A stretch of 64,000 nt of DNA, taken from NCBI RefSeq assembly GCF_016907315.1, contig NZ_JAFBBS010000001.1:2666001-2730000 (forward strand), given 5' to 3'. The notes beneath the pieces were generated by a model that was not told the origin of the DNA, did no database searches, and worked only from the letters and a program-made list of their open reading frames with translations. Position 1 is the stretch's first letter; each line of letters starts with the position of its first letter. Below, one piece after another: positions 54,697-63,944 of this stretch. Origin of the DNA: Microbacterium esteraromaticum. GTDB taxonomy: Bacteria; Actinomycetota; Actinomycetes; Actinomycetales; Microbacteriaceae. The translations under genes and the position numbers were made by a program.

Positions 54697-54793
54697 GTCG
54701 GGGATCTCGGACCACTCGGCATCCGGCCGGCGTGTCGTGCGACTGAGTCGCGCGACACGCCTCCGTGCAGCCGGACGATCCGAGATCTCCGAC
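54697..54793 (+). repeat. Dispersed intergenic repeat, copy C
   Basis: A 97-bp element just after the DUF1648 gene. Left arm GTCGGGGATCTCGGAC (54697-54712) is complementary to right arm ATCCGAGATCTCCGAC (54778-54793) with few mismatches. The centre, 54729-54761, is a near-perfect 16-bp stem with a single wobble (GGCGTGTCG..CGACACGCC outer part, GCGACT/AGTCGC inner part) and a 1-nt centre, able to form a cruciform. Best preserved of the five copies. Confidence 0.75.
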
Positions 54794-54839
54794 GCGCAGG
54801 TGCCTTGACCGCAGCCCGCGGCCCCGGTTGGCTTGGGTC

Positions 54840-55502
54840 ATGGTCGAATCCACCCCGCAGAACTGGCGCGCCGCAGACGAGTACCTGTCCGACCTGCTGG
54901 TCGGGCATGACCCGGAGCTGGAGGCCGCACTCGGCGCGCAGCGGGCGGCGGGGATGCCCGACATCGAGGTCGCGCCAGTCGCGGGAAAGCTCCTGAACCT
55001 GCTGGTGCGGATGAGCGGCGCGCGGCGTGTGCTCGAGATCGGCACGCTCGGCGGCTACTCGACGATCTGGATGGCGCGCGCGGTCGGCGAGCACGGGCGC
55101 GTGGTCACGATCGAGGCGGAGCAGGACAACGCCGACATCGCACGCGCCAGCATCGACGCGGCCGGCGTCGGCGACCGGGTCGAGATCCGCGTCGGACGCG
55201 GAGAGGATGTGCTGCCCACGCTCGTGGGCGGATTCGACCTGGTGTTCATCGACGCCGACAAGGAGTCGAACACGCTGTACCTCGACTGGGCCGCCAGGCT
55301 CGGGCATCCCGGCACCGTGATCGTCCTCGACAACGTGGGGCGCGACGGGGAGATCGTGAACGATGCGACCGAGGACACGAAGGTCATCGGCACGCGCGAC
55401 GGACTGCGGATGCTGGGGGAAGACCCCCGGTTCGATGCGACGGCCCTGCAGACGGTCGGCGTCAAGGGGTGGGACGGCGTCGCTCTCGCGCTGGTCGTCT
55501 GA
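54840..55502 (+). CDS. Class I SAM-dependent O-methyltransferase (caffeoyl-CoA/catechol type)
   Basis: A 220-residue O-methyltransferase of the family including caffeoyl-CoA and catechol O-methyltransferases. Motif I VLEIGTLGGYSTIWMA, the acidic end of strand 2 VVTIEAEQDNADIAR, the metal-binding FDLVFIDADKESN and the second metal residue region IVLDNVGRDG are present. Divalent-metal-dependent methylation of a vicinal diol is likely; the acceptor is unknown. TTGGCT and 6 nt precede ATG 54840 (leaderless pattern). Confidence 0.88.
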   Translation: MVESTPQNWRAADEYLSDLLVGHDPELEAALGAQRAAGMPDIEVAPVAGKLLNLLVRMSGARRVLEIGTLGGYSTIWMARAVGEHGRVVTIEAEQDNADIARASIDAAGVGDRVEIRVGRGEDVLPTLVGGFDLVFIDADKESNTLYLDWAARLGHPGTVIVLDNVGRDGEIVNDATEDTKVIGTRDGLRMLGEDPRFDATALQTVGVKGWDGVALALVV

Positions 55503-55536
55503 CATGCGCCTGAGTCGCCACGGCGGTCACGGCTAG

Positions 55537-56880
<1,344 letters not shown>

Positions 56881-56924
56881 GCCGGAGCGCACGCGCTGAT
56901 CTGAACGAACGAAGGAGGGGGAGC

Positions 56925-57455
56925 ATGGCCAGACGACCGGTTCCCCCTCCTTCGTCGTCCCGGCCCGCGCCGCAGGAACGCAGTCGCACCACCGCGCGCC
57001 GCGCCGGCTCGGGTCGCTCGGTCGATGTGCGCGAGTGGGCGAGCGGCATCCGGCTGTCCGGCTTCGCGGTCATCATGCTCTCGCTCGTCGTGCTCGGCAC
57101 CTGGGTGCTGGTGCCGACGATCGGCACCTACCTCGGACAGAAGCAGAAGATCGCGGCCCTCGAGCACTCGGTGCAGGTGACCCAGAGCCAGATCGCCGAG
57201 CTCGAGCGCGAACGCGAGCGATGGGACGACCCGGCGTACATCACCACCCAGGCGCGGGAGCGCCTGTACTACATCAAGCCCGGTGAGGTCGTGTATCTCG
57301 TCGACGATGATCTCGACCCCGCCGATCTTCCCCCCGAGCAGCAGCAGGTCAGCGACGAGCTCGAGGAGCGCCCGGCCGACTGGATGCCGCAGCTGCTGCG
57401 CGGTCTCACCTCCGCGGGGCTCTCGAAGACCGCTGTCGAGGCGCCGAACCGCTAG
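56925..57455 (+). CDS. FtsB/DivIC-family septum formation initiator
   Basis: A 176-residue protein with a basic Pro/Arg-rich cytoplasmic N-terminus (about 1-40), one membrane helix (about 47-66), a coiled coil (QKQKIAALEHSVQVTQSQIAELERERERW, about 72-100) and the conserved WDDPAYITTQARERLYYIKPGEVVYLV, typical of FtsB/DivIC. It helps assemble the divisome with FtsL and FtsQ. A GGAGG-rich site lies just upstream. The eno-ftsB-DUF501 gene order is conserved in actinobacteria, supporting the call. Confidence 0.88.
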   Translation: MARRPVPPPSSSRPAPQERSRTTARRAGSGRSVDVREWASGIRLSGFAVIMLSLVVLGTWVLVPTIGTYLGQKQKIAALEHSVQVTQSQIAELERERERWDDPAYITTQARERLYYIKPGEVVYLVDDDLDPADLPPEQQQVSDELEERPADWMPQLLRGLTSAGLSKTAVEAPNR

Positions 57456-57496
57456 GGATAGGGTCGCACACAGCGACGCTCCCGTACCCTGGAGAG

Positions 57497-58204
57497 GTGA
57501 CGACACCTCCCTTCCCGACGCCGACCGCCGCTGAGATCGACGTGGTCTCGAGCCAGCTCGGACGAGCCGCCCGCGGTGTCATCGGCATCGCCGCGCGCTG
57601 TGTCTGCGGCAACCCGACCGTGGTCGCCACGGCGCCCCGTCTCGACGACGGGACGCCCTTCCCGACGTTCTACTACCTGACGCATCCGGCGGCGACCGCC
57701 GCCATGTCGACTCTCGAGGCGACGCAGGTGATGCCGGAGCTGGCCGGGATGCTGGAGGACGACGCAGACATCGCAGCCGCCTACCACCGCGCCCACGAGG
57801 CGTACCTCGCCGATCGTGCCCAGTACGGCGAGGTGCCCGAGATCGACGGCATCTCCGCGGGCGGCATGCCCACCCGCGTCAAGTGCCTGCATGCGCTCGC
57901 CGGCCACGCTCTCGCCGCAGGCCCGGGTGTGAATCCGATGGGGGATGCCGCACTGCAGCGCTCCAGCTGGTCGCCCGAGCGCTGCGCGTGCGTCGACCCG
58001 GAGCCGCGCGGGGAGACAGCGCGGAATGACCGCTTACCGGGTGCTGCGAGGCATCGCCGCGGCCGCGGCGGTGACGGCATCCGTGATGCTCGCCGCCTCC
58101 TCGGCCGGCGCGGCGCCCGCGTCACCGGCGACGGCGCCCTACACGGCGACCCAGACCGCGACGCCCTCGCCCACTCCTCCGCCGATCCCCGACGACCCCA
58201 ATGA
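57497..58204 (+). CDS. DUF501 protein; reading frame overruns into the next gene
   Basis: From GTG 57497 (TACCCT and 6 nt before it) the first about 170 residues read as a DUF501 protein: IDVVSSQLGRAARGVIGIAARCVCGNPTVVAT, FPTFYYLTHP, then GGMPTRVKCLHALAGHALAAGPGVNPMGD and SPERCAC. Family function is unknown. After residue about 175 the frame has no stop and continues 179 bp inside the protease gene as Arg-rich shadow sequence. The family normally ends near here. A 1-nt indel would let the frame stop at the TGA (58027-58029) that overlaps the protease ATG, the junction style of this genome. Start and core are firm; the C-terminus is not. Confidence 0.75.
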   Translation: MTTPPFPTPTAAEIDVVSSQLGRAARGVIGIAARCVCGNPTVVATAPRLDDGTPFPTFYYLTHPAATAAMSTLEATQVMPELAGMLEDDADIAAAYHRAHEAYLADRAQYGEVPEIDGISAGGMPTRVKCLHALAGHALAAGPGVNPMGDAALQRSSWSPERCACVDPEPRGETARNDRLPGAARHRRGRGGDGIRDARRLLGRRGARVTGDGALHGDPDRDALAHSSADPRRPQ

Positions 58205-59396
58205 TCCGGAGCGGGCACGCGAGTACTGGCTCGACGGCGCGAAGATCCGCCAGGCGTGGAGCGTCACCCGCGGCAAGGGGGTCAAGATCGCCATCATCGA
58301 CACGGGCATCGGCAAGCCGCCGGTCATCTTCGACGGTGCGGTCGCAGGCGGCACCGACGTGTCAGGCGTCGGCAGCCCCGACGGCCGCACGCCGGTCGGC
58401 GTCCGTGATCCGAACCACGGGTCCTGGGTCGCATCGCTCGCGGCGGGCCGCGGCAACCCCGACGGCACCGGCATGATCGGCGTCGCCCCCGAGGCCGAGC
58501 TGCTGTCGATCTCGCTCGGCTTCCCCGGATCGGCGTCGACCGTGCCGTTCGCCGACCAGGTCGTCAAGGCCATGAAGTGGGCGGTCGACAACGGCGCCGA
58601 CGTCATCAACCTCTCGTTCACGACCAACACCCTCGACTGGGACGAGAGCTGGGACGAGGCGTTCCTCTACGCTCAGGAGCACGACGTCGTGGTCATCGTC
58701 GCGGCAGGAAACCGGGGCAGCGGCACGGCCATGATCGGTGCTCCCGCCACGATCCCGGGCGTGCTCACCGTCGGCGGCGTCGACCAGACCGGCGTCGCCA
58801 GCACCGGAGCATCCACCCAGGGCATCACGATCGGCATCTCCGCGCCGAGCGAGTCGCTGCTGGGGATGTCGGCCGACGGCACCCTGCGCTCATGGGACGG
58901 CACGAGCGGCGCAGCTCCCATCGTCGCCGGCGTCGCAGCCCTGGTGCGCGCGGCGCACCCCGACCTCGACGCGGCCAACGTCATCAACCGCCTGATCAGG
59001 ACGGCGGTGAAGGTGCCCGACATGACCCGCACTCCTGATCCGCTCTACGGCTTCGGACTGCTCGACGCGGAGGCGGCGGTCACCGCATCCCTTCCCACGG
59101 TGAGCAGCAACCCGATGGGCGACCTGAAGGAGTGGATCCGCGTCTACCGGCGCGCCGACGCGCCTGAGCCGTCGCAGCCGCAGCCCACGTCGACACCGGT
59201 CGCCGTCCCGCCACTGCCCGCCGTCGAGCAGCCCGCCGAGCGCGGATCCCCCCTGCTGCCCACTCCCGAGTCGCTGCGGTACGGTACCCTGCCGCTCTTG
59301 GCCCTCACCGTGCCTGGTATCCTGATAGCGCTTGGCGTCACCGCAGCTGCCCGGCGCATCCGATTGGAGCGCGGTCGACGCACTCCCAACCCCTGA
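58026..59396 (+). CDS. S8 subtilisin-like serine protease, mycosin-like, membrane-anchored
   Basis: A 456-residue protease with a signal peptide (about 1-29, cut after SAGA), a Thr/Pro-rich pro-region, the triad D (IAIIDTGIG), H (DPNHGSWVASL) and S (DGTSGAAPIV), oxyanion Asn in VAAGNRGSG, a Pro-rich linker and a C-terminal membrane helix (about 425-445) with a basic tail. This layout matches mycosins (MycP) of type VII secretion, but no ESX genes are in the window, so a general surface protease is equally possible. ATG 58026 lies inside the overrun of the DUF501 frame. Confidence 0.88.
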   Translation: MTAYRVLRGIAAAAAVTASVMLAASSAGAAPASPATAPYTATQTATPSPTPPPIPDDPNDPERAREYWLDGAKIRQAWSVTRGKGVKIAIIDTGIGKPPVIFDGAVAGGTDVSGVGSPDGRTPVGVRDPNHGSWVASLAAGRGNPDGTGMIGVAPEAELLSISLGFPGSASTVPFADQVVKAMKWAVDNGADVINLSFTTNTLDWDESWDEAFLYAQEHDVVVIVAAGNRGSGTAMIGAPATIPGVLTVGGVDQTGVASTGASTQGITIGISAPSESLLGMSADGTLRSWDGTSGAAPIVAGVAALVRAAHPDLDAANVINRLIRTAVKVPDMTRTPDPLYGFGLLDAEAAVTASLPTVSSNPMGDLKEWIRVYRRADAPEPSQPQPTSTPVAVPPLPAVEQPAERGSPLLPTPESLRYGTLPLLALTVPGILIALGVTAAARRIRLERGRRTPNP

Positions 59397-59416
59397 CGAC
59401 GAGGAGTTGTCCCCCT

Positions 59417-60967
59417 GTGCCTCAGAACAGCACTGCACCCCGCATTCTGATTGTCGGTGGAGGCTACGCAGGTTTCTACACCGCATGGAAGCTCGAGAAG
59501 CACCTTCGCAAGGGTGAGGCCGAGGTGACGATGGTGGATCCGCTGCCGTACATGACCTATCAGCCGTTCCTGCCCGAGGTCGCGGCCGGATCGATCGAGC
59601 CGCGCCACGCGGTGGTCACCCACCGCCGCCACCTCAAGAGCACGAACGTGATCACGGCGAAGGTGACGGGCATCGACCACGCCAACAAGGTCGCCACGAT
59701 CACGCCCCCGATCGGCGAGCCGTACGAGTTCGCGTACGACCAGATCGTCGTGACCGCCGGCGCCGTGTCGCGCACGTTCCCGATCCCCGGCATCGCCGAC
59801 AACGCGATCGGGCTCAAGACCATCGAAGAGGCCGTCGCCGTTCGCGACCGCCTGCTGTCGAACTTCGACAAGGCCGCTGCGATTCCGGCTGGCCCCGAGC
59901 GCGACCGCCTGCTGACCGTCGTGGTCGTCGGCGGTGGCTTCGCGGGCATCGAGGCCTTCGCCGAGCTGCGCTCGTTCGCCTCGTCGCTGATCTCCAAGTA
60001 CCCGCAGCTGTCGTTCGATGACACGCACTTCCACCTCATCGAGGCGATGGGCCGCATCATGCCCGAGGTCTCGCTCGAGACCAGCAAGTGGGTCATGAAG
60101 GACCTCGGCAAGCGCGGCGCGTTCATCCACCTCGACACGCAGGTGACCAGCGCGGTCGACGGCAACGTCGAGCTGTCGAGCGGCGAGGTGATCCCGTCCG
60201 ACCTGATCGTCTGGACCGCGGGTGTCATGGCGAACCCGACCGTCGTCCGTGGCGGCGACCTGCCCACCGAGCCCCGCGGACGCATCGCGGCGCAGGCCGA
60301 CCTGCGCGTCATCGACGCCGACGGCAACCCCATCGAGGGCGCCTGGGCCGCGGGTGATGTCGCCGCTGTGCCCGACAAGACCGGCGGACTGCCCGACGGC
60401 ACGTGCGTGCCGAACGCGCAGCACGCGGTGCGTCAGGCGAAGCTGCTCGCGAAGAACCTCGTGGCCGTGCTGCGTGGCGAGGGCACCAAGGACTACTTCC
60501 ACAAGAACCTGGGCGCTGTGGCCGGACTCGGTCTCTACAACGGCGTCTTCCAGTCGGGCAAGATCGCGCTCAAGGGCTTCATCGCCTGGGTCGCGCACCG
60601 CGGCTACCACGGTCTCGCGATGCCGACCTGGGAGCGCAAGTGGCGCGTGCTGTGGGGCTGGTGGCACAACCTGTGGCTCGGCCGTGACTTCGCGAACCTG
60701 GCCGCTGTGCAGCACCCGCGTGCCGCGTTCGAGGAGTTCGCCGCGCGTCCGCGTCCGGCGGTCACCGAGACAGCTGCACCGGCCGCTCAGAAGGACGCCG
60801 CGAAGTCGGACGCGGGCAAGCCCGCGAAGCCGGATGCCGTGAAGCCGGCCGCGAAGGTCGACGCCGCGAAGCCGGCTGCCAAGAAGGCTCCCGTCAAGCC
60901 GGCGGCCAAGAAGGCCCCCGCCAAGAAGGCGCCGGCAAAGGCCGAGAGCGTTGAGGTCGAGGCCTGA
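59417..60967 (+). CDS. ndh: Type II NADH dehydrogenase with a Lys/Ala/Pro-rich C-terminal tail
   Basis: A 516-residue NDH-2-like flavoprotein. The FAD motif ILIVGGGYAGFYTAWKL opens the protein, the second dinucleotide motif is VVVVGGGFAGIEAFAEL (about 170), and GAWAAGDVAAVPD is the FAD-binding GD motif. It passes electrons from NADH to menaquinone without pumping, and would feed cytochrome bd. After about residue 455 comes a tail of KPA/AKKAP repeats like histone H1, unusual for this family. GTG 59417 is the start; it follows the protease by 20 nt. A strong terminator follows. Confidence 0.9.
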   Translation: MPQNSTAPRILIVGGGYAGFYTAWKLEKHLRKGEAEVTMVDPLPYMTYQPFLPEVAAGSIEPRHAVVTHRRHLKSTNVITAKVTGIDHANKVATITPPIGEPYEFAYDQIVVTAGAVSRTFPIPGIADNAIGLKTIEEAVAVRDRLLSNFDKAAAIPAGPERDRLLTVVVVGGGFAGIEAFAELRSFASSLISKYPQLSFDDTHFHLIEAMGRIMPEVSLETSKWVMKDLGKRGAFIHLDTQVTSAVDGNVELSSGEVIPSDLIVWTAGVMANPTVVRGGDLPTEPRGRIAAQADLRVIDADGNPIEGAWAAGDVAAVPDKTGGLPDGTCVPNAQHAVRQAKLLAKNLVAVLRGEGTKDYFHKNLGAVAGLGLYNGVFQSGKIALKGFIAWVAHRGYHGLAMPTWERKWRVLWGWWHNLWLGRDFANLAAVQHPRAAFEEFAARPRPAVTETAAPAAQKDAAKSDAGKPAKPDAVKPAAKVDAAKPAAKKAPVKPAAKKAPAKKAPAKAESVEVEA

Positions 60968-60979
60968 TCTGAGTCAGCG

Positions 60980-61020
60980 AAAAGGGTCCGTCCGAGTGTG
61001 AACTCGGGCGGACCCTTTCT
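60980..61020 (+). terminator. Intrinsic terminator after ndh
   Basis: AAAGGGTCCGTCCGAGT, a GTGA loop and ACTCGGGCGGACCCTTT form a 17-bp stem with one G-T wobble, followed by CT. It lies 13 nt after the ndh stop. The stem begins with A and ends in a T-run, the best intrinsic terminator in the window. Confidence 0.88.
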
Positions 61021-61105
61021 GCATCCGGCTCTCAGCCGTGGAACTCGTCGGGGGTGCGGGCCGGTCCGGCCCACGCGCCGCTGCGCGTCGGCCGCAGCGG
61101 ACCGA

Positions 61106-61173
61106 GTAGCTGAGATCCGGCGTGTCTCTGAGTGGCACGCCGCTTCGGGATCAGATGGTCCGAGAACTCCGAC
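61106..61173 (+). repeat. Dispersed intergenic repeat, copy D (degenerate)
   Basis: Right arm GTCCGAGAACTCCGAC (61158-61173) matches the family; the inner stem is GGCGTG (61119-61124) and CACGCC (61136-61141). The outer left arm is not recognisable beyond CTGAGATCCGG. It lies between the ndh terminator and the tRNA. Confidence 0.55.
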
Positions 61174-61196
61174 AGGCGCCCAGTGCGGTCACTCCG

Positions 61197-61269
61197 TGCC
61201 CCCACTGGGACTCGAACCCAGACTGAAGCGTGTTTAAGACGCCTGCCTCTGCCGTTGGGCTATGGGGGC
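61197..61269 (-). tRNA. tRNA with UAA anticodon (nominal tRNA-Leu) but class I structure
   Basis: On the minus strand a 73-nt cloverleaf: acceptor GCCCCCA/TGGGGGC, D arm with GCC/GGC, anticodon stem GGCGT/ACGCT (one G-T pair), loop CTTAAAC giving anticodon TAA, a 5-nt variable loop TCAGT, T stem CTGGG/CCCAG with loop TTCGAGT, and discriminator A73. CCA is not encoded. UAA reads the Leu codon UUA and A73 fits Leu, but bacterial tRNA-Leu normally has a long variable arm and is about 85 nt. The tRNA fold is firm; the amino-acid identity is the open point. Confidence 0.85.
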
Positions 61270-61322
61270 CCGCGTGCTCAGCCTATCCACGGGCTGCGAC
61301 CCCTGCGTCGTAGGGTAAGGGA

Positions 61323-62561
61323 GTGCTCGATCTCACTGCAGGCCGGCGCCCGGCATCCGAATCAGATGCACCCTGGCGTTCGCCCGACCGGTACTGGACC
61401 TCTCTGACCGAGGCGACCGCCCACCTTCCTGCACCGGTTGCGGTGATCGAGCGGGAGGCGCTGCGCCACAACGCCATGGACCTGCTGGTGCGCGCAGGTG
61501 GCATCCCGATCCGCGTCGCGACGAAGTCAGTGCGTGTGCGGGCGGTGCTCGATGCCGTGCTCGAGATCCCCGGGTACCGCGGGATCCTCGCCTTCACACT
61601 CGCCGAAGCACTCTGGCTCGCCGAACAGCACGACGACATCGTGCTCGGCTATCCGACCGCCGCCCGTGCAGCGCTGCGCGCACTGCTTGCTGATGACCGA
61701 GCGGCGTCGCGCATCACCCTGATGATCGACGACCTCGCCCACCTCGACCTGATCGACTCGGTCGCGGCCCCCGCGACGCGCCCCGAGGTGCGGGTCGCGA
61801 TCGATGTCGACGCGTCGCTGCGCTCTGCGTCTCTGGGACATATCGGCGTGCGGCGTTCGCCCCTGCACTCCGCCGCCGACGTGGCGGCGTTCGCCCGCCG
61901 CGTCGTCCGACGCCCCGGTTTCCGTCTGGTCGGCCTGCAGATGTACGAGGCGCAGATCGCCGGCCAGGGGGATGCTGCGGGAGCCGACGCCCCCGTCATC
62001 CGCATGGTGCAGGCGCGTTCCCGCGACGAACTTCGCCAGCGTCGTGCCGAGATCGCCGACGCGGTGACGCAGGTGGCGCCGCTCGAGTTCCTCAACGGGG
62101 GAGGGACGGGCTCGCTGGAGTTCACCGGCAGCGACGAGTCGCTCACCGAGGCCACCGCAGGCAGCGGACTGCTCGCCGGTCACCTCTTCGACGGATACCG
62201 CTCATTTCGGCCCGCACCCGCCACGGCTTTCGCCTTCGACGTCGTCCGCAAGCCCACCGACGAGATCGCCACCGTCCTGGGCGGCGGGTGGATCGCGTCC
62301 GGCCCCGCTGCAGCATCCCGCCAGCCGCTCCCTGTCTGGCCCTCCGGGCTCCGCACGCTCGCCCGCGAGGCCGCAGGAGAAGTGCAGACGCCGCTGAGCG
62401 GTGCCGCCGCACGCGATCTGAAGATCGGCGACCGGGTCTGGTTCCGGCACGCGAAGAGCGGCGAGCCAGCGGAACGGGTCGATCGCTACCATCTGGTGTC
62501 GGAGGGCGTCGTCGTCGCCGAGCTGCCCACGTACCGAGGAGAGGGAAAGGCGTTCCTATGA
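61323..62561 (+). CDS. PLP-dependent amino acid deaminase/aldolase (alanine-racemase-like barrel)
   Basis: A 412-residue protein with the alanine-racemase/D-threonine-aldolase fold. PAPVAVIEREALRHNAMDLLVRAGGIPIRVATKSVRVRA contains the predicted PLP lysine (VATKS, near residue 61); LVGLQMYEAQIAG and EFLNGGGTGSLEF are the phosphate-binding parts, and the C-terminal domain follows. This family includes D-serine dehydratase and D-threonine aldolase. GTG 61323 follows TAGGGT and 6 nt. Its stop overlaps the start of the oxidase (ATGA), suggesting joint action. Confidence 0.83.
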   Translation: MLDLTAGRRPASESDAPWRSPDRYWTSLTEATAHLPAPVAVIEREALRHNAMDLLVRAGGIPIRVATKSVRVRAVLDAVLEIPGYRGILAFTLAEALWLAEQHDDIVLGYPTAARAALRALLADDRAASRITLMIDDLAHLDLIDSVAAPATRPEVRVAIDVDASLRSASLGHIGVRRSPLHSAADVAAFARRVVRRPGFRLVGLQMYEAQIAGQGDAAGADAPVIRMVQARSRDELRQRRAEIADAVTQVAPLEFLNGGGTGSLEFTGSDESLTEATAGSGLLAGHLFDGYRSFRPAPATAFAFDVVRKPTDEIATVLGGGWIASGPAAASRQPLPVWPSGLRTLAREAAGEVQTPLSGAAARDLKIGDRVWFRHAKSGEPAERVDRYHLVSEGVVVAELPTYRGEGKAFL

Positions 62562-63871
62562 CTCGTCCGGGCGGAACCTGGCAGAACTGGGGTCGTACGG
62601 CGGCCGTACGTCCGGTGCGAGTGGAGCGCCCGCGCTCGCCGGAAGGCGTACAGCGCGCTGTCAAGGCGGCGTCGGCCCAGGGCCTCACGATCAAGGCCGT
62701 CGGCGCCGGACACAGCTTCACCGGCATCGCCGCGGCTCCAGGAGTGCTGCTCGAGCTCGACGACCTGCAGGGGCTCGTCTCAGCCGACACTGAGACCGGG
62801 ATGGTCACCCTGCTCGCAGGCACGCGGCTGCACCGCATCCCTGCGCTGTTGAAGCCCTACGGGCTCGCGATGCAGAACCTCGGCGACATAGACAGGCAGT
62901 CGATCAGCGGCGCCATCTCGACGGGCACGCACGGCACCGGCGCCCGCTTCGGCGGGATCGCCACTCAGGTACGCGGTCTCACCCTGATCACGGCCGACGG
63001 AGAGTTCTTGCGCATCGACCAGCAGCACAACACCGAGCTGCTGGCCGGTGCCGTCGTCGGTCTCGGCGCGCTGGGCATCGTGGTCGACGTGACCCTGCAG
63101 TGCGTTCCGGCGTTCGTCTTGCAGGCGGTCGACGCCCCCGTTCCGCTCGACGGCACGCTCGGTTCGCTGACCGAGCGCGTGGCGGATGCCGACCATTTCG
63201 AGTTCTACTGGCATCCGCACACCGACGTCGCGCTGACAAAGACGCAGACCCGGATGCCCGAATCCACCCGTCGCCGTCCCATCCCGCCGTTGAGGCGCTG
63301 GCTCGACGAGAGCCTGCTCACCAACGGGGTCTTCGGTGCTTTCTGCGGCGTCAGCAGAGTCGTGCCGGCCGTCATCCCTCCGTTCAACCAGCTCGCCGTG
63401 CGTCTGACGGGCGACGCCGAGTACGCCGATCAGTCCCATCGCGTGCTCATCCATCACCGTGACGTGCGGTTCCGCGAGATGGAGTACGCCCTGCCGGCTG
63501 AGAACGTCGTCTCCGCGTTCGACGAGGTGCGCCAGCTGATCGCCCGGAGAGGGTGGCGCATAGAGTTCCCCGTGGAAGTGCGCTTCGCGGCGGCCGACGA
63601 TCTGTGGCTTTCGACAGCCTTCGGGCGCGACACCGCGTACATCGCTGTGCATCGCTACTGGCGCGTCGACCCTCGCGAGTACTTCGACGCGGTCGAGCAG
63701 ATCATGCTCGCCCACGATGGCAGGCCGCACTGGGGCAAGCTCCACGGGCTGACAGCGGCGCAGCTGCGCGAGCTGTACCCGCGGTTCGACGACTTCGTCG
63801 CGCTGCGTGATCGCCTCGATCCTGACCGCCTGTTCGGAAACCGTCATCTCGAGCGGATCCTCGGGGTCTGA
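62558..63871 (+). CDS. FAD-linked sugar-1,4-lactone oxidase (ALO/alditol oxidase family)
   Basis: A 437-residue vanillyl-alcohol-oxidase-type flavoprotein. The FAD site KAVGAGHSFTGIA (His likely carries covalent FAD), AISTGTHGTGARFGG, and the C-terminal ALO signature RPHWGKLHGL and LDPDRLFGN are visible. Relatives oxidise D-arabinono-, L-gulono-1,4-lactone or alditols with O2. ATG 62558 overlaps the stop of the PLP enzyme (ATGA), so the two are one operon. Substrate undecided; the actinobacterial homologues are diverse. Confidence 0.88.
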   Translation: MTRPGGTWQNWGRTAAVRPVRVERPRSPEGVQRAVKAASAQGLTIKAVGAGHSFTGIAAAPGVLLELDDLQGLVSADTETGMVTLLAGTRLHRIPALLKPYGLAMQNLGDIDRQSISGAISTGTHGTGARFGGIATQVRGLTLITADGEFLRIDQQHNTELLAGAVVGLGALGIVVDVTLQCVPAFVLQAVDAPVPLDGTLGSLTERVADADHFEFYWHPHTDVALTKTQTRMPESTRRRPIPPLRRWLDESLLTNGVFGAFCGVSRVVPAVIPPFNQLAVRLTGDAEYADQSHRVLIHHRDVRFREMEYALPAENVVSAFDEVRQLIARRGWRIEFPVEVRFAAADDLWLSTAFGRDTAYIAVHRYWRVDPREYFDAVEQIMLAHDGRPHWGKLHGLTAAQLRELYPRFDDFVALRDRLDPDRLFGNRHLERILGV

Positions 63872-63944
63872 GCCTGGCCAGTCATCCAGCCGACGCGCAG
63901 TGATCCGCGCATAGGATGGATGTCGATTCAAGAGGGGGGTCTGC

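Noticed and set aside
58026..59396. A type VII (ESX) secretion locus based on the mycosin-like protease
   Set aside because: No EccB, EccC, EccD, EccE or WXG100 gene occurs in the window, so only the protease fold can be claimed.
61197..61269. tRNA-Lys reading of the tRNA based on its acceptor stem
   Set aside because: A Lys tRNA would need CTT or TTT at 34-36; pairing of GGCGT with ACGCT fixes the loop as CTTAAAC and the anticodon as TAA.
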